From Clostridia bacterium (GTDB taxonomy: Bacteria; Bacillota_A; Clostridia; Christensenellales; Borkfalkiaceae), in assembly GCA_017462505.1 (NCBI GenBank), contig JAFTQY010000060.1, positions 1-30,631 on the forward strand: a DNA stretch of 30,631 nucleotides, written 5' to 3'. Every line of letters starts with the position of its first letter. Position 1 is the stretch's first letter. Below the pieces are notes generated by a model. The model worked only from the letters and a program-made list of their open reading frames with translations, did not search any database and was not told the origin of the DNA. Of the stretch, positions 16,273 through 22,583 are shown in pieces. The translations under genes and the position numbers were made by a program.

Positions 16273-16992
16273 TTACTTATTCTCCGTATCGTTCTCGTCC
16301 AAGTCCTCGCCGTTTGCCGCCTCAGCCAACTCCGTAGCCTCGTTCACCGACATATGCTTACGCTTTCTGCGCTGCAAGGTCGTTCGGAAGAACACCCACA
16401 AAACCTCTAAAACCTGCAAGGGCGCACCCAGTAAAAATACCGTCCACAATCCGTGATAATCCCAACCCTTTTCGATGGATATAAACCTGCCCGACAGATA
16501 AAAACAAGCCAAGCACGACCAAATCAAAATCGTCACCGAAACGAAATTGAGCAATCGGTATTTCCATGCGCAAGCGAAAATAATAAGCAAAATCGCGTTG
16601 GTGGGGGCTACGAACACAAACACCATCCACCACGGCTCTCTCCCGGGCATAACGAGCTGTAACGCCACGAAAACGCAGGTCGCCATCAGCCAAATGATAC
16701 CGCTGGAAAGCAACATGATCAGCGCCTCCAAGCCCTTGGTTCGGTCCTTCTTTATCACCGTCTCCTGCGAGGTCTTTTCCCCAACAAGCTCGTTCAACGT
16801 GACCTTAAACAGCTTTGCCATCTGCATCAAGGTATACACGTCGGGCACGCCGTTGCCCGATTCCCATTTGGAAACCGACTTGTCCGAATAATTGATCTTT
16901 TCGGCAAGCTCCGCCTGCGTCATACCCGATTGCTTGCGGTAAAACGCAATATTTCCTGCGATTTTTGCATTGATTTCGTTAATAGTATCCAT
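16273..16992 (-). CDS. XRE-family HTH regulator with four predicted TM helices
   Basis: This 239-aa protein begins with an HTH_3/XRE DNA-binding domain (about residues 10-65: YRKQSGMTQAELAEKINYSD, then KSVSKWESGNGVPD). The remainder holds about four hydrophobic helices (ALIMLLSSGIIWLMATCVFV; WMVFVFVAPTNAILLIIFA; FVSVTILIWSCLACFYL; LWTVFLLGAPLQVLEVLWVF) and an acidic tail. The frame is open to 17028, but the ATG at 16992 is preferred because the upstream Met overlaps the promoter -35. It leads mcsA-mcsB-clpC where other Bacillota carry ctsR, so it may be the stress sensor of this operon; that role is inference. Confidence 0.85.
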   Translation of the reverse strand: MDTINEINAKIAGNIAFYRKQSGMTQAELAEKINYSDKSVSKWESGNGVPDVYTLMQMAKLFKVTLNELVGEKTSQETVIKKDRTKGLEALIMLLSSGIIWLMATCVFVALQLVMPGREPWWMVFVFVAPTNAILLIIFACAWKYRLLNFVSVTILIWSCLACFYLSGRFISIEKGWDYHGLWTVFLLGAPLQVLEVLWVFFRTTLQRRKRKHMSVNEATELAEAANGEDLDENDTENK

Positions 16993-17000
16993 AGTACTAT
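16991..17000. promoter_or_regulatory. Palindromic candidate operator at the XRE start
   Basis: ATAGTACTAT is a perfect 10-bp palindrome overlapping the start codon and touching the -10 box of the XRE promoter. Such a position would suit autorepression by the XRE protein itself. No CtsR-type GGTCAAA direct repeats are visible in the region. Short palindromes occur by chance, so this is a candidate only. Confidence 0.4.
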
Positions 17001-17028
17001 AATACCACAACCGTTCCGCTTTCGTCAA
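16999..17028 (-). promoter_or_regulatory. Promoter of the XRE-mcsA-mcsB-clpC(-aro) operon
   Basis: The minus strand has TTGACG (17023-17028), an 18-bp spacer and TATTAT (16999-17004). The -10 ends 6 nt before the ATG at 16992, so the first gene would be leaderless. No other promoter of this quality was seen between here and aroC. Confidence 0.75.
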
Positions 17029-17116
17029 GTGGGTACGGGCAATTTCTCAGCATTTTTCTTTCATTATTTATTCGCGAGCGCACGAAGGCGCATACGCCGG
17101 CGCGTATGCGGGCATG

Positions 17117-17153
17117 AAAAAAGCCCCGAAACGGAGCTTTTCCGTTTCGGGGC
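17117..17153 (-). terminator. Intrinsic terminator of proS
   Basis: The thirteen-base arms GCCCCGAAACGGA (17123-17135) and TCCGTTTCGGGGC (17141-17153) are exact complements, followed on the minus strand by TTTTTTC. A second, T-less hairpin (CGCATACGC / GCGTATGCG, 17089-17110) lies just beyond. It ends 32 nt after the proS stop. Confidence 0.93.
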
Positions 17154-17185
17154 AGTCTGTCAAAATGCTTTATAAAACGCCGCGT

Positions 17186-18616
17186 TTAGTACGCTCTTGC
17201 GTAAACGATGACGTGCGCAGCCTTTTTGCCGCAGCAAGCGCAAACCTCTTTCGTTTCGCCCTCGGCGTATACACGCGCCGTCGCGCCCGTCTTTTCCTTG
17301 ATCGTATCCTCGCAAGCACGGTCGCCGCACCAGCCCGCTTTTACAAACTTGCCGTTTTCCACGCCCGCAAAAATACCGTCGATATCGTCCGCATATACGA
17401 TACGTTCGTCGCGGTGCTTTCTCGCCTTTTCCAACAACCCTTTTTGCACGGAATCTAGCAATGCTTTGATACCGTCTACCGCGTTTTCAAGCAAAAACTC
17501 CGTCTTTTCGAGGGTATCGCGACGCGCGCAGAGCATCTTGCCCGCCTCGATATCGCGAGGACCAAGCTCGATACGTACGGGCACGCCTTTCATTTCCCAT
17601 TCGTTGAATTTCCAACCAGGGCTGTTGTCCGTCGCGTCCAAGGTCACGCGGATACCCGCCGCCGCAAGCTGTTCTTTCAGCTCTTCGCACTTTTCGATCA
17701 CGCCGCCCTTTCTTGCCGCGATGGGCACGATCACGCATTGAATGGGCGCTACCACAGGAGGCAAAACCAGACCGCGTTCGTCGCCGTGCGTCATAATGAT
17801 CGCGCCGATCAAACGGGTAGAAACCCCCCAGGACGTGGTGTAAGCAGTCTGCAAAACGCCCTCGTTACCAAGGTATTTGATATCGAACGCCGTAGCGAAA
17901 TTCTGCCCCAGATAATGGGACGTACCCGCCTGCAAGCTCTTACCGTCGTGCATCATGGCTTCCATGGTATAGGTCGCAACCGCGCCCGCAAATTTTTCCT
18001 TTTCCGTCTTTCTGCCCGTCAAAACGGGGATCGCCAGACAGTTTTCGGCAAATTCTTTATAGATATCGAGCATAGCGAACGTTTCCTCTTCCGCCTCCGC
18101 CGCGCTCGCATGCGCGGTATGCCCCTCTTGCCACAAAAATTCGCTGGTACGCAAGAACGGACGAGTGGTCTTTTCCCAACGCATAACGTTGCACCATTGA
18201 TTTACCTTTAAGGGCAGATCGCGGTAGGATTGCACCCACTTCGCCATCATCGTACCGATAATCGTTTCGGACGTAGGACGGATCGCCAAAGGCTCGGCAA
18301 GCTCTTCGCCGCCCGCGTGCGTTACCACCGCAACCTCGGGCGCAAAGCCCTCTACGTGCTCCGCCTCTTTCGTAAAATAGCTCATGGGAATAAGCAGGGG
18401 AAAGTATGCGTTTTCCACGCCGCGCTTTTTAAAACGCGCATTCATTTCGTTTTGAATGTTTTCCCAAATCGCATAGCCGTACGGACGGATGACCATCGTG
18501 CCCTTAACGGGGCCGTAATCCACAAGCTTCGTCTTTAACACGACGTCCGTGTACCATTGCGGGAAATCCCCGTCGATATCGGCAATCTGCTCTACAAACT
18601 GATTCTCTTTCGCCAT
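17186..18616 (-). CDS. proS: Prolyl-tRNA synthetase, archaeal/eukaryotic type
   Basis: ProS charges tRNA-Pro. At 476 aa, without the bacterial-type editing insertion between motifs 2 and 3, this is the ProS type 3 (TIGR00408-like) form. Class II motifs are visible: RPTSETIIGTMM, FLRTSEFLWQEGHTAH, and GTSHYLGQNFATAF followed by TTSWGVSTR. The anticodon domain begins near CVIVPIA. A C-terminal Zn-type domain has CGDRAC and CACCG and ends in the characteristic ARAY. ATG at 18616, AAGGAG upstream. No T-box is seen; the leader has only a small GGCAAC / GTTGCC hairpin. Confidence 0.96.
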   Translation of the reverse strand: MAKENQFVEQIADIDGDFPQWYTDVVLKTKLVDYGPVKGTMVIRPYGYAIWENIQNEMNARFKKRGVENAYFPLLIPMSYFTKEAEHVEGFAPEVAVVTHAGGEELAEPLAIRPTSETIIGTMMAKWVQSYRDLPLKVNQWCNVMRWEKTTRPFLRTSEFLWQEGHTAHASAAEAEEETFAMLDIYKEFAENCLAIPVLTGRKTEKEKFAGAVATYTMEAMMHDGKSLQAGTSHYLGQNFATAFDIKYLGNEGVLQTAYTTSWGVSTRLIGAIIMTHGDERGLVLPPVVAPIQCVIVPIAARKGGVIEKCEELKEQLAAAGIRVTLDATDNSPGWKFNEWEMKGVPVRIELGPRDIEAGKMLCARRDTLEKTEFLLENAVDGIKALLDSVQKGLLEKARKHRDERIVYADDIDGIFAGVENGKFVKAGWCGDRACEDTIKEKTGATARVYAEGETKEVCACCGKKAAHVIVYARAY

Positions 18617-18665
18617 AATGTTCTCTCCTTCAAAGGCAACGCCTTTCTTTGTTGCCGCTTGCTAT

Positions 18666-18694
18666 ATTATATCCTAAATACGCTGATTTTTCAA
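18666..18694 (-). promoter_or_regulatory. Sigma-A promoter of proS
   Basis: The minus strand has TTGAAA (18689-18694), a 17-bp spacer and TATAAT (18666-18671). The leader to the ATG at 18616 is about 40 nt and includes the GGCAAC / GTTGCC stem just before AAGGAG. Confidence 0.88.
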
Positions 18695-18724
18695 GCGTTT
18701 TATCACAGTTTTTTCCAAGAAAAG

Positions 18725-18750
18725 AAAAAATCCCTTGGATTTCCAAGGGA
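18725..18750 (-). terminator. Intrinsic terminator of the membrane-protein gene
   Basis: TCCCTTGGA and TCCAAGGGA pair at 18731-18750, followed on the minus strand by TTTTTTC. It lies 13 nt beyond the stop codon of the gene at 18764. Confidence 0.92.
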
Positions 18751-18763
18751 AAGCTCGTTTAGA

Positions 18764-20032
18764 TTACGTTTCCGACGGCGTCGGCGCGTCGTCCGCCACC
18801 GAAAAATCAATGGCTTGCTGTACGACCTCGCCGCAAATTTCGCCTTTTTTTTTGTCCGTTTGTGCTTCCGTTTGTTCGTCCGCTTGTTGCCCGAAATTTT
18901 CCCCGTCGTTCTCCGCCGAAATCCCGTTCGTTGCGACACGTGCACGGGGGTAATTACGCATAATGATCTCAAAAATAAACATTGCCAAGCCCAGTCCCGC
19001 TAAAAGTAGCGAAGTCTGATCGGTCCAACGGGATATCGTGATAAACGTCCGTTCTTCCAGCTCGGAATACCGCAACGCTACCTCGCCGAACAGCTCCCGA
19101 TAGAAAAAGGTCGCTCCGCTCGCCAAAAAGATAAAGAACGCAAACACGCGGTAATTTTTCATACCCGACGCGCGCGTGCCCTCCATGTCGAATTCCGCCG
19201 TACCCGTGGCGTGCTTTAACAATACCAACAACGATATTCCCGTCACAAATTGCAACAAAACCGACGCAAAGCTAACGACGTTTTTCAAAAAATGGTTGAC
19301 CCATACGTCCTTTTTAAGCATCGCCTCGATACATTCGTGAATACGGCTCGTCCGCAAAAACAAATACATCATCGCAAACACGCCGACGATCTGCACGAAA
19401 TTGCGACAGAACGGCGCGATACGCCCAACAAGACGGCGGCGTTCCACCATCTGCCCGTTTTCGTCCACGTCAAAATAGCTCGCCTTGCCGCCGCGAATCC
19501 CGCAAAGGAAATGCACGGTCAGGCACAAAAGCACAAACACGTAGAAAAATACCGTCGGTTTTCCGCTCCCGCTCAGCGCAAAAATCACAAAATATACGCC
19601 GAGCACCACCGCGAACATGTCCGAAAACACCTTGCCCATGCCCTGCATGGCGTTGACGTTGAGATTGAACCCGTATTTGCGGTTGGCTTTGCGCTTGAAC
19701 AAGCCGCCGATCCCCCACATGGCGCGGATAAACATGACCAGCAGTAATATCAGCATGCCGATATACAGCAACGCAAGAAGAAAGGGCAGAATATTGACCG
19801 CCGTGCTCATGGATTTGAAAGAGGACAGCGTAAATTCCCGCCAGACCGTTGCCAAGCCCACCTTGACGTAGTCCGATTTCATCATCGAAAAGCAGGCGGC
19901 TATCAGCACGAAAAAAGAGGCGGCAAGATAGACTACGCCTACCCATTTTGCCCTACCACGGGTCTTGACGATTCGGTTTTTCAGGGTCGCATTCTGCTGC
20001 GTCGGCAACCCCTTAATCTTGTATTTTTTCAT
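18764..20032 (-). CDS. Multi-pass membrane protein of unknown function
   Basis: This 422-aa protein has a basic cytosolic N-terminus (about 1-30) and about eight predicted membrane helices, for example VGVVYLAASFFVLIAACFSM, FLLALLYIGMLILLLVMFI, FAVVLGVYFVIFAL, VFFYVFVLLCLTVHFL and LLLAGLGLAMFIFEIIM. A polar, acidic tail of about 60 residues follows. No catalytic motif or transporter signature is recognised. The basic loop FKRKANRKYGFNLNVNAMQG between helices is likely cytosolic. It has its own terminator and lies 60 nt downstream of ppa, perhaps co-transcribed with it. ATG at 20032 with AAGG upstream. Confidence 0.75.
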   Translation of the reverse strand: MKKYKIKGLPTQQNATLKNRIVKTRGRAKWVGVVYLAASFFVLIAACFSMMKSDYVKVGLATVWREFTLSSFKSMSTAVNILPFLLALLYIGMLILLLVMFIRAMWGIGGLFKRKANRKYGFNLNVNAMQGMGKVFSDMFAVVLGVYFVIFALSGSGKPTVFFYVFVLLCLTVHFLCGIRGGKASYFDVDENGQMVERRRLVGRIAPFCRNFVQIVGVFAMMYLFLRTSRIHECIEAMLKKDVWVNHFLKNVVSFASVLLQFVTGISLLVLLKHATGTAEFDMEGTRASGMKNYRVFAFFIFLASGATFFYRELFGEVALRYSELEERTFITISRWTDQTSLLLAGLGLAMFIFEIIMRNYPRARVATNGISAENDGENFGQQADEQTEAQTDKKKGEICGEVVQQAIDFSVADDAPTPSET

Positions 20033-20092
20033 GCCCGTCGATCCTTGTTTTCGCGCCTTTTGCCCCGTTCGTTTATAGGCAAAAAAACGGAA

Positions 20093-20632
20093 TTATATAC
20101 CCTTGCCCGTAAAAATCTGTTTGTACGCGTCGATACATTTGTTGATAATATCCATCGCCTCGTCGCGATGGCAGATTTCTTTTACCGTCGTTTGCTTGTG
20201 CTCCAAGGATTTGTACACCTCAAAGAAGTGCATCATTTCCTCAAAGACGTGCTTGGGCAGCTCGTGGATATCGTAATAATCGTTGTACGTGGGGTCGCCG
20301 AACGGGATCGCAATGATCTTTTCGTCGAGCGATCCGCCGTCGATCATCTTGATCACCCCGATCGGATAACATTTCACGAGCGTACAGGGATAGATCGCCT
20401 CGTTGCAGAGCACGAGCACGTCCAACGGGTCGCCGTCGTCGGCAAACGTTCTGGGGATAAACCCGTAGTTTGCAGGGTACACCGTAGACGTGTACAGAAC
20501 GCGGTCGAGTTTGAGCAAGCCCGTGTCCTTATCCAGCTCGTATTTCGTCTTACAGCCCTTGGGGATTTCGATAAACGCCTCAAAGCTTTTCGCCGTAATG
20601 CGTTCGGGTGCAATGTCATGCCAAATGTTCAT
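20093..20632 (-). CDS. ppa: Inorganic pyrophosphatase, family I
   Basis: This soluble enzyme hydrolyses PPi to phosphate, pulling biosynthetic reactions forward. The 179-aa protein is of normal length. It has the family I signature DDGDPLD (about 65-71), IEIPKG with substrate Lys near 25, YPANYGFIPRT, and DPTYNDYYDIHELP followed by the helical FFEVYKSLE. ATG at 20632 with GAGAGG upstream; a near-consensus promoter precedes it. Confidence 0.97.
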   Translation of the reverse strand: MNIWHDIAPERITAKSFEAFIEIPKGCKTKYELDKDTGLLKLDRVLYTSTVYPANYGFIPRTFADDGDPLDVLVLCNEAIYPCTLVKCYPIGVIKMIDGGSLDEKIIAIPFGDPTYNDYYDIHELPKHVFEEMMHFFEVYKSLEHKQTTVKEICHRDEAMDIINKCIDAYKQIFTGKGI

Positions 20633-20666
20633 ATTTTATTTCCTCTCATTAAAAACTCTTTCCTGT

Positions 20667-20695
20667 ATTTTAGCACATTTTTCGCCGTATTGCAA
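20667..20695 (-). promoter_or_regulatory. Promoter of ppa
   Basis: The minus strand has TTGCAA (20690-20695), a 17-bp spacer and TAAAAT (20667-20672), with a leader of about 30 nt to the ATG. Confidence 0.82.
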
Positions 20696-20865
20696 GGACT
20701 GAGCGCAATTTTTTCGTCATATTTTTGTTTTTATCCCAAAAAATCGCGTGAATTTATTTTAGAGCGTGAACAAAAAATACATTCATCGCGTACCGTCCAC
20801 CCCTATTTGGAAATTCTTGGCTGCTTTTTAAGGTTTTGTTTTCCAACGCTTCGGTGAACTTTGTC

Positions 20866-21142
20866 TTATAAGGCGATGGCGCAACAAGCGGTTGCTTAGC
20901 GTTAGTGGTCTGTCGTTAGAAAACGCAAGGCAAGATGATCTTGCAGCCACTCTTACTACCTTTTCGAACATGTGTTTATTTTCGTTCGTATTCGTTTGAG
21001 ACGTACACTGACCGATCGCCTTTCTACAAGCAGAATGCAAGGGCGTGTACCCGCTGTGGTACGAAACCGCGCGTTATGCGAAGTATTGCATAGCGTTTTG
21101 TAGGCAGAAATCAACCGCAGGTTGTGACATCGCCGCTTATAA
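20866..21142. repeat. MITE-like or structured 277-bp element with imperfect terminal inverted repeats
   Basis: The left end TTATAAGGCGATG (20866-20878) and the right end CATCGCCGCTTATAA (21128-21142) are reverse complements apart from a two-base insertion. Pairing continues inward: CAAC with GTTG, then GCGGTTG with CAACCGC, giving about 30-bp imperfect inverted repeats. Inside are further stems (CAAGATGATCTTG; CTACAA at 21024 with TTGTAG at 21097; GTACC / GGTAC; TTATGC / GCATAG). No credible gene is inside. It could be a non-autonomous transposable element or a structured RNA. No target-site duplication is clear. Pairing stops outside TTATAA, which defines the boundaries. Confidence 0.6.
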
Positions 21143-21181
21143 AAAATAAAAAAGATTTTTTGTTTTTCAAGGCAAAAAGCT

Positions 21182-21210
21182 TTGACAAGGCAAAAAAAAT
21201 GTGATATAGT
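21182..21210 (+). promoter_or_regulatory. Sigma-A promoter of tRNA-Ser
   Basis: TTGACA (21182-21187), a 17-bp spacer and TATAGT (21205-21210). The tRNA begins 39 nt downstream of the -10. Confidence 0.92.
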
Positions 21211-21249
21211 AATATAGCTTTTTTGAATAAGCGAAATAAATTGAGCCAT

Positions 21250-21341
21250 GCAGAAGTACCCAAGAGGCTCAAGGGGCTCCCCTGCTAAGGGAGTAGTATG
21301 GGAAAACCGTAGCGCGGGTTCGAATCCCGCCTTCTGCGCCA
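21250..21341 (+). tRNA. tRNA-Ser (anticodon GCU)
   Basis: This is a 92-nt type II tRNA. The acceptor stem is GCAGAAG / CTTCTGC with discriminator G and an encoded CCA. The anticodon stem CTCCC / GGGAG encloses CTGCTAA, giving anticodon GCU for AGC and AGU codons. A long variable arm (TATGG / CCGTA) is typical of serine tRNAs, and the T-arm is GCGGG-TTCGAAT-CCCGC. Promoter and terminator flank it, so it is a single-gene unit. Confidence 0.97.
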
Positions 21342-21373
21342 AAAAGAGATGTCCATTCGGGCATCTCTTTTTT
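21341..21373 (+). terminator. Intrinsic terminator of tRNA-Ser
   Basis: AAAAGAGATG and CATCTCTTTT pair around a 10-nt loop (21342-21351 with 21362-21371), and the T-run continues to 21373. The first copy of the 99-bp repeat starts in this T-tract. Confidence 0.92.
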
Positions 21374-21466
21374 GGTGTATAGGCGGGTCACTCGAAACCG
21401 CGAAGTGTCGCGGGTTCGCGCGAGCGGTGATCCACCGCAGGCAAATCTTACTATCTTATCGCCCGT
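21368..21466 (+). repeat. 99-bp terminator-anchored repeat, copy 1
   Basis: This begins TTTTTTGGTGTATAGGCGGG and is repeated at 21940-22038 with only three differences. It contains nested stems: CTCG with CGAG enclosing CCGCG / CGCGG, followed by GCGGTG / CACCGC. It starts in the T-tract of the tRNA-Ser terminator. Short ORFs across it are repeat artefacts. Confidence 0.88.
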
Positions 21467-21616
21467 GTTTTTACAATCCTTCGCATTCGTGCGAGAGCGC
21501 AATCGACCAAACAATGACGCTACGAGCCTTTGGCAAGTAATATTGCCTTCTGCATAGCCCTTGTCATACCGCTCAGCTTGCTATTTGGCGTAGCCAAGCG
21601 CGGGCGCGACACCCCC

Positions 21617-21661
21617 GTCATACCGAGCGAAGCAACTTTGTTGCGTAGTCGAGCGTATCTC
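21617..21661 (+). repeat. 45-bp GTCATACC repeat, copy 1
   Basis: A 45-base unit beginning GTCATACCGAGCG and ending GAGCGTATCTC, matching 21751-21795 at 44 of 45 positions. A more degenerate version starts at 21563 (GTCATACCGCTC). Confidence 0.85.
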
Positions 21662-21667
21662 AATTCC

Positions 21668-21716
21668 GTCATTGCGAGCCTACGTCACGAGATTACCGCG
21701 CTTTGCTCGTAATGAC
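21668..21716. repeat. Inverted repeat of the GTCATTGCGAGC type
   Basis: GTCATTGCGAGC (21668-21679) and GCTCGTAATGAC (21705-21716) are reverse complements except one position. The motif is of the dispersed palindromic intergenic kind, and a GTGGCAATCC fragment follows at 21731. Confidence 0.7.
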
Positions 21717-21750
21717 GGCGTGACGTTGGCGTGGCAATCCCTACCTCTTT

Positions 21751-21795
21751 GTCATACCGAGCGGAGCAACTTTGTTGCGTAGTCGAGCGTATCTC
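21751..21795 (+). repeat. 45-bp GTCATACC repeat, copy 2
   Basis: The second copy of the unit at 21617-21661, differing by A/G at one position (GCGGAGC here). Confidence 0.85.
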
Positions 21796-21848
21796 TTTAT
21801 AAATTTTTACCTCACTTATTCACTTTTCACTCTTACTTATTACTTTTT

Positions 21849-21886
21849 GAGATACACTCCATTCGCTTTCGCTCAGTCGGTATGAC
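21849..21886 (-). repeat. Inverted, diverged relative of the GTCATACC repeat
   Basis: Read on the minus strand this begins GTCATACCGA and ends GTGTATCTC, so both termini match the 45-bp repeat while the middle is different (GAGCGAAAGCGAATGG). It faces copy 2 across a 53-bp AT-rich stretch. Confidence 0.7.
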
Positions 21887-21915
21887 ATTTCTGCTCAGTG
21901 CTTTTTCTTTATATC

Positions 21916-21945
21916 AAAGGACAGGTCTTGCACCTGTCCTTTTTT
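21916..21945 (+). terminator. Terminator-like hairpin before repeat copy 2
   Basis: AAAGGACAGGT (21916-21926) and ACCTGTCCTTT (21932-21942) pair with a 5-nt loop, followed by T's. It has the form of an intrinsic terminator, but no gene lies upstream on this strand within about 570 bases after tRNA-Ser. Confidence 0.75.
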
Positions 21946-22038
21946 GGTGTATAGGCGGGTCACTCGAAACCGCGAAGTGTCGCGGGTTCGCGCGAGCGGT
22001 GAACCACCGCAGGCAAATCTTACCATCTTATCGTCCGT
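21940..22038 (+). repeat. 99-bp terminator-anchored repeat, copy 2
   Basis: Matches copy 1 over 99 bases with three substitutions (T/A in GGTGATCC, and two T/C changes near the end). It again begins at the T-tract of a hairpin, although that hairpin stem differs from the tRNA-Ser terminator. Confidence 0.88.
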
Positions 22039-22143
22039 TTGTATATGCCCCACCTTATTTTTACATATAATCCATTACCCCATTACATCCCCCCTCGTCA
22101 TTTTCGTCATTTCCCTACCATTCCCTCTCCGTCACTTTCTTAT

Positions 22144-22172
22144 CATTTGAACATTTGTTCAAATGTTCAAAT
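22144..22172. promoter_or_regulatory. Palindrome with GAAC-N4-GTTC core (LexA-box-like)
   Basis: CATTTGAAC (22144-22152) and GTTCAAATG (22157-22165) pair exactly around ATTT, and GTTCAAAT is then repeated directly (22165-22172). The core resembles the Gram-positive LexA/DinR box with one mismatch in the central bases. No gene starts within 400 bases downstream, so a role is uncertain. Confidence 0.4.
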
Positions 22173-22312
22173 GAATGTTCTTCTATTTTCTATCCTTATC
22201 GTTTTTCACAAATTTTAATGAATGTTCTTCTATTTTCTATCCTGATCGTTTTTTCACAGATTTTAATGAATCTTTTCCTATTTTCTATCCTGATCGTTTT
22301 TCGCAATTTTTT
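22171..22312 (+). repeat. 47-48-bp tandem repeat, three copies
   Basis: Units begin ATGAATG at 22171 and 22218 and ATGAATC at 22266, each containing CTATTTTCTATCC and ATCGTTTTT. The copies are contiguous, with no spacer, and the third is the most diverged. They sit in a pyrimidine-rich plus strand (about 22,040-22,500) that holds no credible gene. A 131-codon open frame across it is hydrophobic only because of the T-rich repeat. Confidence 0.88.
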
Positions 22313-22505
22313 GCTCCTCGGCGTTTCTCAACGTTTCTTGGAACTCTCACCACTTTCGATGTTTTTCAATTTTTCTAAATCCATGCTGCTCTGTTTTTAC
22401 AATCTTTTCCGCTCTCATTATCCCCCCCTACCGTTTCCCTTTGTTACTCCTCTCCTTTTCGCGTTCGGGCGAGACAAATACACGCCCGATATTCCTTTCA
22501 AAATC

Positions 22506-22534
22506 TTGCTTTTTCTGTTTGTATTTGCTATAAT
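22506..22534 (+). promoter_or_regulatory. Promoter of the methyltransferase gene
   Basis: TTGCTT (22506-22511), a 17-bp spacer and TATAAT (22529-22534), about 50 nt before the GTG start. Confidence 0.8.
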
Positions 22535-22583
22535 ATATATCATTTCCTAACATTTTATCCTAACCTAAGGAGTTTCCGACGCT

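Noticed and set aside
16985..17060. CtsR operator upstream of the clp operon
   Set aside because: No GGTCAAA-type direct repeat could be found; only a single GTCAA is present, within the -35.
18617..18700. T-box upstream of proS
   Set aside because: The leader is only about 40 nt and has no GGTGGTACCGCG motif or Stem I.
20866..21142. tmRNA, SRP RNA or 6S RNA
   Set aside because: No tmRNA T-arm/CCA end, SRP tetraloop region or other diagnostic motif is visible despite the terminal pairing.
21269..21557. Short open frames over tRNA-Ser and the 99-bp repeat
   Set aside because: Their translations are those of tRNA and repeat sequence; no start signals.
22171..22312. Possible CRISPR array
   Set aside because: Three units are contiguous with no unique spacers, and no cas genes are present.
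22155..22550. 131-codon hydrophobic open frame
   Set aside because: It covers the tandem repeat and T-rich DNA, has no ribosome binding site, and its apparent TM repeats come from the 47-48-bp units.
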